Part shown: one piece after another, positions 1 to 5,982 of the stretch
Layout: each line of letters opens with the position of its first letter
Numbering within the stretch: position 1 is the stretch's first letter
Source of the DNA: Peptococcaceae bacterium
GTDB lineage: Bacteria > Bacillota > DSM-521 > Neomoorellales > Neomoorellaceae
Reading direction: 5' to 3'
Length of the DNA: 10,117 nt
Assembly: GCA_003509545.1 (NCBI GenBank)
Contig: DOLC01000023.1
Span: 1-10,117, forward strand
Position numbers and translations under genes: made by a program
The notes under the pieces: generated by a model
What the model was told of the DNA's origin: nothing
The model's database searches: none
The model's input: only the letters and a program-made list of their open reading frames with translations

Positions 1-101
1 TTAGAAAATTCTCTCTACTTTTTTATTTCCTTCTGCACCCTATAAAAATTATTTTGGGGTGGGTAACAGGGTGCGGAATATGGGTTCTCTCTTTCTCAGT
101 C
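1..101. other. AT-rich intergenic left edge, no gene seen
   Basis: This stretch lies downstream of the yabG stop codon and is clearly more AT-rich than the rest of the window. I see no open reading frame of note. Seven-base inverted arms (GCACCCT at 35-41 and AGGGTGC at 68-74) enclose a 26-base AT-rich loop, but no T-run follows on either strand, so a terminator is not well supported. In Bacillus subtilis the next gene in this direction is veg, so this could also be the promoter area of a gene just outside the window; I could not pick out a convincing promoter. Confidence 0.4.
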
Positions 102-1052
102 CTATCCTTCCTTGTCCGGTGGGGATGATAGCTGGCTATAGGAAGAAGAAGGGTAGCCCAGCCTGAATTTCCCCCGGATCTCCACCCCCCCTATACTCCC
201 CTCCCCGGTAACTACATCTTTAATTACTTCGTCCGGCCGCACGATTTCCCGGATGGACGTATAGGCCACCTGCTCGACTACCAGGATGGGATCAAAGGCA
301 TGGATAAAGATCCGGCCGGGAGAGCTGGCAAAGGTGGCCCCGGCTTCCAGTAGGGCCTCGTAGTGGGATTGACAGGCCCCGGCGAAGATAACCAGATCGT
401 CGTGGCTGGGCCTCAGCTTCCGGGCCGCCCTGACGGCAGCTACAAAATGTTTGGAATGCCGGTAGTTGTCTAAATTGGCGAAGCCCTTCTTCCCCCGGAT
501 CAACCCGTCATGCCCCGTGAGGACCAGGATGTCGGGAGTATATCGGGCGAGAAAGTCGGGCACCCTTGCGACCTGTTCCTCTTCCGTCACAAAAAAGCCC
601 GCCACCGGCAGGCGTAGCTGCTTGTAGGCGTGGAGGCAGCGTTCCAGGTACTCTTCATCACCGTCAAGGTGCACTACCCTGCCGGGGAGTTCAAAAAAAT
701 TTTCTCCCTCTTCAGTCCCGCCCCTCTCCTCTCCGGCCAGGGAATACCCGTGTCCTCCCCCGGCAGTTGCCCGGGCCGACCCCAGTTCCAGCCGCGCCGC
801 CCGCCTGGCCAGCACCCGGCGGAAACAACACCGGTATTTTTCGATATCCCGGTGGCGATAGCGCAAGACCTGCTCGGCAGGCTGGACCTCCAGGTCGTCC
901 AGGGGGGCATCGGCACTCAGGCGGACGTCCAGCCCCCGGAGGAGGGCCGTGGACTTCCCCGCATCGGTGATGGTAATGGCCTTTACTTTGAAAAAGATGT
1001 CTTTACCGTAGGATTTACGGGCCACAATATCCCCCGGTTTGACCTCCGGCAT
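102..1052 (-). CDS. yabG: Sporulation-specific cysteine protease YabG
   Basis: YabG is a sporulation protease. In Bacillus it trims spore-coat proteins, and in Clostridioides difficile it processes germination proteins; it acts in the mother cell during coat assembly. The protein is 316 aa with no signal peptide. The N-terminus (PGDIVARKSYGKDIFFKV, residues 6-23) is the typical opening of the family. The proposed catalytic pair is visible as His181 in LTGHDG and Cys227 in FAGACQSHYEALLEAGA, 46 residues apart as I recall for the C. difficile enzyme. A Gly/Glu-rich stretch at about residues 95-118 looks like a lineage-specific insert. ATG at 1052 follows a long purine-rich ribosome binding site (GGGGAGGGAGGGGGGAA). 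The gene diverges from the LysM-SleB gene, and a sigma-K-like promoter lies just upstream, fitting late mother-cell expression. The identification is firm; the substrates in this organism are unknown. Confidence 0.95.
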   Translation of the reverse strand: MPEVKPGDIVARKSYGKDIFFKVKAITITDAGKSTALLRGLDVRLSADAPLDDLEVQPAEQVLRYRHRDIEKYRCCFRRVLARRAARLELGSARATAGGGHGYSLAGEERGGTEEGENFFELPGRVVHLDGDEEYLERCLHAYKQLRLPVAGFFVTEEEQVARVPDFLARYTPDILVLTGHDGLIRGKKGFANLDNYRHSKHFVAAVRAARKLRPSHDDLVIFAGACQSHYEALLEAGATFASSPGRIFIHAFDPILVVEQVAYTSIREIVRPDEVIKDVVTGEGSIGGVEIRGKFRLGYPSSSYSQLSSPPDKEG

Positions 1053-1083
1053 TTCCCCCCTCCCTCCCCTTTCTGCCTGTTAT

Positions 1084-1111
1084 TAGTTTATGCTTCCGGG
1101 AAAGGAAGGTT
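1084..1111 (-). promoter_or_regulatory. Candidate sigma-K promoter of yabG
   Basis: Read on the minus strand, AACC (1108-1111) stands 15 bases before CATAAACTA (1084-1092). This fits the sigma-K consensus, an AC core about 16-17 bases ahead of CATANNNTA. The -10 ends 31 bases before the yabG ATG, leaving room for the ribosome binding site. B. subtilis yabG is a known sigma-K gene, which supports the call, but it rests on pattern matching alone. Confidence 0.6.
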
Positions 1112-1136
1112 CTTAAAGGCGGTGTAATTTGGTTGA

Positions 1137-1145
1137 CATAAACTA
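1137..1145 (+). promoter_or_regulatory. Second CATAAACTA element, facing the LysM-SleB gene
   Basis: The same nine bases as the yabG -10 (CATAAACTA) occur on the plus strand, 44 bp away and pointing towards the LysM-SleB gene. They fit the sigma-K -10 pattern CATANNNTA and partly the sigma-E -10. The -35 region expected near 1117-1121 shows no good AC core, so this half is weaker. If used, the leader would be about 90 bases. The 10-bp palindrome TACCATGGTA (1148-1157) would cover the start point. Confidence 0.35.
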
Positions 1146-1168
1146 CCTACCATGGTAACTATTTTTTA

Positions 1169-1197
1169 ATGACGGCTCCGGGGTCAACCTGTATAAT
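1169..1197 (+). promoter_or_regulatory. Candidate sigma-A promoter of the LysM-SleB gene
   Basis: ATGACG (1169-1174, four of six matches to TTGACA) is separated by 17 bases from a perfect TATAAT (1192-1197). Transcription would start near 1204, about 36 bases before the GTG start. This would give vegetative expression, in competition or in addition to the sporulation-type element upstream. Confidence 0.5.
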
Positions 1198-1239
1198 AAT
1201 ATCCAAGCTGGCAGTTGCTATCCAACAGTAAAGGAGTGG

Positions 1240-2040
1240 GTGGCCATTAGGAAAGGAAAAAAAGGCCTTCTTGCCGGTCTGGTGCTCGCCTTCCTTTTCG
1301 CCCTGTTTCTCTCTTCCCGCCCCGCCCAAGCGGCTACTTACACCGTCCAGCGAGGAGATACCCTCTATTTGATTGGCCAGCGTTATAACATAGGAGCCTG
1401 GGAGCTCCAGATAATAAACGGCCTGCCGGATACATGGATTTACCCCGGGCAGGTCCTCTGGATACCCGACGTGCCGGGTAGAGTACATGTCGTGAGCCCG
1501 GGAGATACCCTTTTCCTAATCGGGCAGTGGTACGGTGTACCTTACCAGGATATCATGTGGGTCAACGGCCTGTCCGGTTCCTATATTTATCCCGGACAAG
1601 CCCTATGGATTCCCGCCGCCGGTAAAACGGCCGCCTCCCCTGCCGCCTCTCGGGGAAGTACCGCCTCGCGGGGAGGTATAAGCTATTCGGCCCAGGATGT
1701 GGACCTATTGGCCCGGCTGGTATATGCCGAGGCGCGGGGCGAGCCCTATGCGGGCCAGGTAGCCGTGGCCGCCGTGGTCCTCAATCGCGTGCGGGACGGG
1801 CGCTTCCCAAACACCATCGCCGGGGTGATCTATGAGCCATACGCCTTCGAATGTGTCAGCAACGGCCAGATTTGGCTGCAGCCCAATACCACCGCCTACC
1901 AGGCGGCCAGGGACGCCCTGGCGGGGAAGGATCCCAGCGGAGGAGCCCTGTTCTTCTGGAATCCGGTAACCGCCACCAGCCCCTGGGTATGGACCCGGCA
2001 GATAATCACCGTCATCGGCAACCATGTCTTCGCCATATAG
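1240..2040 (+). CDS. Secreted cell-wall hydrolase with two LysM domains and a SleB (Hydrolase_2) catalytic domain
   Basis: This is a predicted exported peptidoglycan hydrolase of the SleB/CwlJ type. SleB enzymes are lytic transglycosylases that open the spore cortex at germination, and LysM domains bind glycan. The 266-aa product has a signal peptide: basic MAIRKGKKG, a hydrophobic core at about 10-26, and AQA before a likely cut after residue 31. LysM1 spans about 34-76 and LysM2 about 83-125; both carry GDTL near the start and YPGQ-LWIP at the end. An Ala/Ser linker (about 127-148) leads to the catalytic domain at about 150-266, with the likely catalytic Glu164 in RLVYAEARGE. B. subtilis SleB uses a different binding domain, so this is a domain variant rather than a strict orthologue. 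The GTG at 1240 lies only three bases after AAGGAG, an unusually short gap; an ATT codon at 1246 would have better spacing. A role in the cortex rather than the vegetative wall is inferred from the divergent yabG neighbour. Confidence 0.92.
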   Translation: MAIRKGKKGLLAGLVLAFLFALFLSSRPAQAATYTVQRGDTLYLIGQRYNIGAWELQIINGLPDTWIYPGQVLWIPDVPGRVHVVSPGDTLFLIGQWYGVPYQDIMWVNGLSGSYIYPGQALWIPAAGKTAASPAASRGSTASRGGISYSAQDVDLLARLVYAEARGEPYAGQVAVAAVVLNRVRDGRFPNTIAGVIYEPYAFECVSNGQIWLQPNTTAYQAARDALAGKDPSGGALFFWNPVTATSPWVWTRQIITVIGNHVFAI

Positions 2041-2164
2041 AGGGAAGGCGGCACCAAGGAAAAGAAGACACAGGGAGAGTTCGGAGGAGACGTTCATGCC
2101 GCCTGCGCGGCACCAGCAGAAGAAGGAAAATAGCTAAAGCGTATTTTCGGAGGAGAAACCCAGC

Positions 2165-2202
2165 GAGCAAGAAGCCGGCTGTAGTCAGCCGGCTTCTTGC
2201 TC
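2165..2202. terminator. 17-bp perfect hairpin between convergent genes
   Basis: GAGCAAGAAGCCGGCTG (2165-2181) and its exact complement (2186-2202) enclose the loop TAGT. The hairpin lies between the ends of the LysM-SleB gene (stop at 2040) and the ykuK-like gene (stop at 2252), where a shared bidirectional terminator would be expected. Neither strand shows a T-run after the stem, so it is not a standard intrinsic terminator. It may stop polymerase with Rho, protect 3' ends, or be a dispersed repeat. Confidence 0.6.
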
Positions 2203-2251
2203 AACGGTCCTCGGAGCGCGTAAGAGACGGCGGGGCCTTTTCCTCCTCCCT

Positions 2252-2728
2252 TCAGCCGCTCTTGGTGTATTTATCCGCCACCTTGGAGGCACCGCAGGAA
2301 TAGGGCTTTATTTTGGCCGCAAAGCCGCTTCCTACCACCATGCCTACGACTTCCCGGATGAGCTCCTTGGTGTCTCCGTTGGGCCCTACATCCAGATGGA
2401 TCTCTACGTTTAGTTCCGGGTGACCGTTGGCCGCCAGCTTCTGGGCCAGGAAACTGGCGATTTCCAGGCTGAGGGCCGTTTCATAGAAAATCCTCTGTCT
2501 CAGGGAGCTGATCTTCCGCTGGTATTTCTTGCGGTAATAATACCGGGCTCCCTTGCCTACCTGGTGGATGATGATGGCGGTTACGAAACACGTATTCAAC
2601 CGGGCCTGGGAGTCGGTGCCGATAATTACCTTGTACTGGGCGTCGGGAGCGGCCTCGATAAAGGCCATAATGTCCTGAAACATTTCCTCCACGCTGAGGC
2701 GACCCTTGGTAGGACTGATAAAATACAT
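2252..2728 (-). CDS. ykuK: YkuK-family RNase H-like protein (DUF458)
   Basis: The product is a small cytoplasmic protein of the YkuK/DUF458 family, which has a predicted RNase H-like fold; no reaction has been established for it as far as I know. From the ATG at 2728 it is 158 aa, near the usual family length. Visible family marks are FISPTKGRLS at the N-terminus, IIGTDSQ with Asp39, HLDVGPNGDTKEL with Asp113 and Asp119, a glycine-rich VVGSGFAAKIKP, and the C-terminal SKVADKYTK with Asp152; these acidic residues could form an RNase H-like metal site. An in-frame GTG at 2737 overlaps the rsmA stop codon, but the ribosome binding site AGAAGG abuts that GTG and sits eight bases ahead of the ATG, so I prefer the ATG. 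The gene is translationally close-coupled to rsmA, and the operon promoter is likely the one ahead of rsmA. Confidence 0.85.
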   Translation of the reverse strand: MYFISPTKGRLSVEEMFQDIMAFIEAAPDAQYKVIIGTDSQARLNTCFVTAIIIHQVGKGARYYYRKKYQRKISSLRQRIFYETALSLEIASFLAQKLAANGHPELNVEIHLDVGPNGDTKELIREVVGMVVGSGFAAKIKPYSCGASKVADKYTKSG

Positions 2729-2733
2729 AGCTG

Positions 2734-3618
2734 TCACCTTCTTCCCATACAGGCCTGCAGGCAGCGGCTAAGGCCGGCGAACTCCTCCAGGGACAGGGTC
2801 TCCCCCCGGCGGGAGGGATCGATTCCCGCCGCCGCCAGGGCCTCCTCCACGGGGCCTCGCGTACCCACCAGACTGCGCAGGGCGTTAGCCAGGGTTTTCC
2901 TCCGCTGGCCAAAGGCCGCCCGGATCACCCGGAAGAAAAAGTCCCTGTCTCCTACCTCCACCGGCGGCCGGCGGTGAACTTCCAGGCGCACCACCACCGA
3001 ATCCACCTCCGGCCGGGGATAGAAAACGGTGCGCGGAACGTGCATCACGATTGCAGCCCGGGCATAGTACTGCACCAGCAAGGTCAGGGCGCCGTACTCC
3101 TTGCCGCCCGGGGGAGCGACGAGGCGCCTGGCTACCTCGGCCTGGAGCATAAGCAACATCTCCCGGATGTGGAAGCCCCCTTCTAACAGGCGGACCAAGA
3201 GGGGGGAAGTAATATAATAGGGAAGGTTAGCCACTACCTTGTAGTCGGGCAACCTCCCCCCGTCCTGCAGCCCCAGGGCTTCCTCCACCAGCCCGTCGAA
3301 GTCCGCCTTCAAGGCGTCGCCTTCCACCAGGCGTACCTCCGGCCGGTCTCCCAATATTTCTTCCAGGGCCCTCAGCAGGCCCCGGTCTATCTCCAGGGCC
3401 ACGACCATCTTGGCCCGCCCGGCCAATTGCAGGGTCAGGGCTCCCAGCCCCGGCCCTATCTCCACCACCACGTCTTCCGGCCGGAGCCGCGCCTCCTCCG
3501 CTATCTTGCGGGCTATATTGGCGTCTACAAGAAAATTCTGCCCCAGAGATCTACGGGGGCTCAACCCCCTGCTCTGCATAAAGGATATAAGTCTGCCGGG
3601 GCCGACAACCGGGTACAC
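2734..3618 (-). CDS. rsmA: 16S rRNA dimethyladenosine transferase RsmA (KsgA)
   Basis: RsmA dimethylates two adjacent adenines in helix 45 of 16S rRNA (A1518 and A1519 in E. coli numbering) using S-adenosylmethionine, and acts as a late checkpoint in small-subunit assembly. The 294-aa protein shows RRSLGQNFL (22-30), the SAM-binding VEIGPGLGALT (about 52-62), Glu76 in ALEID, Asp101 in EGDAL, and the catalytic NLPYY (131-135). The C-terminal part has FGQRRKTLANAL, typical of the family. The start is GTG at 3618 behind GGTGGAGGGAAAGG. The stop overlaps the alternative GTG of the ykuK-like gene. In many Firmicutes the RNase M5 gene rnmV directly precedes rsmA; here a 66-bp spacer with a promoter and then a 3D gene stand in that place. 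Confidence 0.97.
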   Translation of the reverse strand: MYPVVGPGRLISFMQSRGLSPRRSLGQNFLVDANIARKIAEEARLRPEDVVVEIGPGLGALTLQLAGRAKMVVALEIDRGLLRALEEILGDRPEVRLVEGDALKADFDGLVEEALGLQDGGRLPDYKVVANLPYYITSPLLVRLLEGGFHIREMLLMLQAEVARRLVAPPGGKEYGALTLLVQYYARAAIVMHVPRTVFYPRPEVDSVVVRLEVHRRPPVEVGDRDFFFRVIRAAFGQRRKTLANALRSLVGTRGPVEEALAAAGIDPSRRGETLSLEEFAGLSRCLQACMGRR

Positions 3619-3642
3619 TATCCTTTCCCTCCACCTATTTTA

Positions 3643-3671
3643 ATTATACTACAAAAGCCCCGGAAGACCAA
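3643..3671 (-). promoter_or_regulatory. Candidate sigma-A promoter of rsmA-ykuK
   Basis: On the minus strand TTGGTC (3666-3671) is followed after 17 bases by a perfect TATAAT (3643-3648). The predicted start lies about 20 bases before the rsmA GTG, so the leader is very short but still holds the ribosome binding site. The -35 matches only the TTG half. The promoter sits in the spacer after the 3D gene and would separate rsmA-ykuK from it. Confidence 0.55.
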
Positions 3672-3684
3672 GAAAAAGCCCGTT

Positions 3685-4689
3685 TCACTCCAGCACATAA
3701 ACTTTAACGCGCCTTACGCCCCACCGCCGCGTAGCTTCCTCGGTGTCCAAAAACACGTCGATGCGGTCTCCTTTGATACTGCTGCCCACATCTTCGGCCC
3801 GGCCGTAGCCGTAGCCTTCGATGTACAGCCTGCTGCCCAGGGGGATGACCGACGGGTCCACGGCCACCGTGCCCACCCGGGGAACCGTACCGGTAGCCGT
3901 CCGGCGGCCGGTATGGGTGTAGGCCGTGGCCGTAGCCCACAGAACGCGCTCAAAACTCAAAACCCGGCCGCCGCGGGAAACTTCGGCCAGGGTTCCCACC
4001 GCCACTATTTCGGCCACCGGCTCCTTGAGCACCCTCTGGCTTATGAGCTCCCGCTTAACTTCCCGCCCGTCCTCGTAGGTAACGCGGTACTCCGTCTGCC
4101 GGATCCCCTTCTGGCCCCGCTGTACCAGGCGGGCAATGCCCTTTTCGAGCTGGGGGTCGTTCCGGCGAACGATCCGGTAGTCCAGCTCTTCTTCTACCGT
4201 CTCGGTCCGGGTGGTAACCCGGACCACCCTTATGGTGTCTCCCCCTCCAACGAGCTCCTGCCGGCCGGGTTCGACCCTATCTTCAGGGCCCAGGGTAATG
4301 CCGGCCCGGGCCAGGGCCGCCTCCACGGTGGTGGGAACCAGGCGCAGCCTGTGCTCCTTCCCATCGGCTATAATAGTAACCTCTACCGCCCGCCTCACTT
4401 CCACGGCCATACCCCCGGCCAGGGGGGTTTCCGGAGGGGGAACGACCTCGTCCTCCGGGTAAAGGGTAATCCCCTGCTCCTCCAGCAGCTGCCGGACGTC
4501 TCCAGCCCACGTCCGCAGCGCCCTTTCTTCGCCGTCGACCTTCAGGTCTATTTTCTTCCACCCGAAATTGGTCACTCCCCAGCCGGTACCTGCCGCCAGC
4601 AGGAGGAAAACCAATAGAAATAAAAAAAAGAAGCGGCGGCGCGTTCTCGCCTGCTTTTTCTGCCTCCAGGCGGTGATCCACCCGTCCAA
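3685..4689 (-). CDS. yabE: YabE-type cell-wall protein (DUF348-DUF348-G5-3D), copy 1
   Basis: This is a membrane-anchored or exported wall protein of the YabE/resuscitation-factor-like group. The 3D domain has a double-psi beta-barrel fold related to lytic transglycosylases, and G5 binds wall glycans. From TTG at 4689 the product is 334 aa: a basic N-terminus (QKKQARTRRR), one membrane segment at about 20-36, two DUF348 repeats at about 47-90 and 103-142, G5 at about 154-231, and 3D at about 249-334. The three aspartates are present in AVDPSVIPLG, AEDVGSS and GDRIDVFLDT. The usual DTGG around the second Asp reads DVGS here. A further TTG at 4713 would add eight residues but has no ribosome binding site; TTG 4689 follows AAGGGGGTGG. 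That site lies in a hairpin with the start codon. The neighbouring 4793-5749 gene is a paralogue with the same architecture. Enzymatic activity is not proven for most such proteins. Confidence 0.9.
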   Translation of the reverse strand: MDGWITAWRQKKQARTRRRFFFLFLLVFLLLAAGTGWGVTNFGWKKIDLKVDGEERALRTWAGDVRQLLEEQGITLYPEDEVVPPPETPLAGGMAVEVRRAVEVTIIADGKEHRLRLVPTTVEAALARAGITLGPEDRVEPGRQELVGGGDTIRVVRVTTRTETVEEELDYRIVRRNDPQLEKGIARLVQRGQKGIRQTEYRVTYEDGREVKRELISQRVLKEPVAEIVAVGTLAEVSRGGRVLSFERVLWATATAYTHTGRRTATGTVPRVGTVAVDPSVIPLGSRLYIEGYGYGRAEDVGSSIKGDRIDVFLDTEEATRRWGVRRVKVYVLE

Positions 4690-4704
4690 GGGGCCACCCC
4701 CTTG
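4687..4704 (-). promoter_or_regulatory. Hairpin covering the ribosome binding site and TTG start of 3D copy 1
   Basis: On the minus strand CAAGGGG (4698-4704) and CCCCTTG (4687-4693) are perfect inverted arms with a GTGG loop. The left arm and loop contain the ribosome binding site, and the right arm ends in the TTG start codon. Folding in the mRNA would hide both and could reduce or condition translation. This is inferred from sequence only. Confidence 0.4.
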
Positions 4705-4792
4705 CCCTACCAAAACTGGCTATGACTCTTTCGACGCCGGAGCAATATTTTCCTGCCGCCGCTCCTGGTAAATTGCTGGCACAAAGCTTCCT

Positions 4793-5749
4793 TTACTCTA
4801 AGATATGCACCTTCACCCGGCGCCGTCCCCAGTGAAGGGCTTCTTCCTCGGTTTCCATAAAGACATCGATGCGGTGGCCCTTGATGAGCCCGCCCGTATC
4901 CTGGGCCCAGGCATAACCGTAGCCCTCAATGTATAACCTGGTCCCCAGGGGGATAACCCTGGGATCCACAGCTACGATCCCCCGGTAAGGATAAATCCCC
5001 GTGGCCGTGGGATTGCCGGTATGGGTGTAGGCGGTGGCCTCCACCTCCAGGATTTTACCCATGCCCCCCACGGCGGCCGCAGCCTCAGGCGTTCGTGTGC
5101 CGTAGGCGACGACCTTGGACCGGGGCTGGGCTTCCACCCAGGTGTCCATCAACTCCCGCTTGACCACCCGGCCGTCTTCTTTGGTCACCAAGTACTTATA
5201 GCACCTTATTCCTTCCCGTCCTTCCTGCACCACCCTTTCCTCGCCGCGCTCCAACTGGAAATCGGCCTGGCGCTCCACCTTGTAGGGGATGGCCTCCCGG
5301 GTTACTTCGACGTCCTGCCGGACCCGGACAACCCGCAAGGAGGCTTGCCCTTCCCTGCCGTCAAGGTCGGCCTCCACCCGATCCAGAGGACCCAAGGTGA
5401 GGCCAGCCGCGGCCAAAACCTGGGCTACGGTAGGCACCGCTATCCGTACTTCCTGTTCCCGGCCATCGGCGTAGACCTGCACCCGAACCGGGCGTTCGAC
5501 GGTGACCACCAAACCGGGCGTGACGGAGCTGGTGGGTTCGGGGATGACCAGATCCTCCGGGCCGACGGGTACACCGGCTTCTTCTAGGGCGCCGGCCACC
5601 GTCCAGCTCCGGGTGACCGTCTCCAGGACCCGGCCGTCCGCATGTATCTGTATTTCTCGACCCGTCCATCCTATCGACACCAGGGACCAGAGGGTGATTA
5701 CCAACAGTAGAGTGGCCCTCAGAGCCCGGTATCGAGTATCCGCTGCCAA
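4793..5749 (-). CDS. yabE: YabE-type cell-wall protein (DUF348-DUF348-G5-3D), copy 2
   Basis: This is the second, upstream member of a tandem pair of predicted wall-remodelling proteins. The 318-aa product has a membrane segment near the N-terminus (about 9-28, probably an uncleaved anchor or signal), DUF348 repeats at about 32-72 and 88-128, a G5 domain at about 138-217, and a C-terminal 3D domain at about 235-318. All three aspartates are intact: Asp262 in VAVDP, Asp284 in the standard DTGG, and Asp295 in HRIDVF. It ends in HILE, as copy 1 ends in YVLE. The start is TTG at 5749, nine bases after GGGAG; no better start is in frame. The position between tatD and rsmA matches yabE of B. subtilis. 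A 79- to 103-bp gap separates the two copies, with no clear terminator, so they may be cotranscribed. I could not find a convincing promoter ahead of it. Confidence 0.92.
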   Translation of the reverse strand: MAADTRYRALRATLLLVITLWSLVSIGWTGREIQIHADGRVLETVTRSWTVAGALEEAGVPVGPEDLVIPEPTSSVTPGLVVTVERPVRVQVYADGREQEVRIAVPTVAQVLAAAGLTLGPLDRVEADLDGREGQASLRVVRVRQDVEVTREAIPYKVERQADFQLERGEERVVQEGREGIRCYKYLVTKEDGRVVKRELMDTWVEAQPRSKVVAYGTRTPEAAAAVGGMGKILEVEATAYTHTGNPTATGIYPYRGIVAVDPRVIPLGTRLYIEGYGYAWAQDTGGLIKGHRIDVFMETEEEALHWGRRRVKVHILE

Positions 5750-5905
5750 TTCTTTTCACTCCCTTTTACCTTGAGGACACGATTTTACTCCCGGCGATAA
5801 TTTTTGCCATATTATTCTCACTTTAAACCCATCCCCAAGGTCTCGGGAGCTCAAGGCCGCCAGAGGCAAGAACCTCCGGCCGCGCCCGGGGTCCGAATAA
5901 GAGAA

Positions 5906-5927
5906 AGGGAGGGGTTAACCCCTCCCT
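5906..5927 (-). terminator. Palindromic terminator after the metG-tatD operon
   Basis: A perfect 22-bp palindrome gives a nine-pair stem (AGGGAGGGG with CCCCTCCCT) and a TTAA loop. On the minus strand it is followed by TTCTCTTATT, a broken T-run. It lies 56 bp after the tatD stop, so it probably ends metG-tatD transcription and separates it from the 3D genes. It also falls within a possible small ORF (5823-5939). Confidence 0.65.
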
Positions 5928-5982
5928 AATCTTCACCATGACCTCCTCGCCGCCAGGCGAAACCCCGGGGCCGGAAACGGAT

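Noticed and set aside
566..1127. Long plus-strand ORFs opposite yabG
   Set aside because: They are Pro/Arg-rich shadows of the yabG coding strand with no recognisable family.
3427..4617. A 396-codon plus-strand ORF across rsmA and the first 3D gene
   Set aside because: It runs antisense to two firmly identified genes, is Pro/Gly/His-rich, and has no family signature; it is typical of GC-rich antisense frames.
4729..4735. Spo0A-like CGTCGAA on the minus strand ahead of 3D copy 1
   Set aside because: It has one mismatch in the core, no clear promoter nearby, and could be chance in this sequence.
5750..5982. Possible cyclic-di-AMP (ydaO) riboswitch ahead of the 3D genes
   Set aside because: Such riboswitches often precede wall-remodelling genes, but the conserved blocks (for example the CAGCTAAC segment) are not present on the minus strand here.
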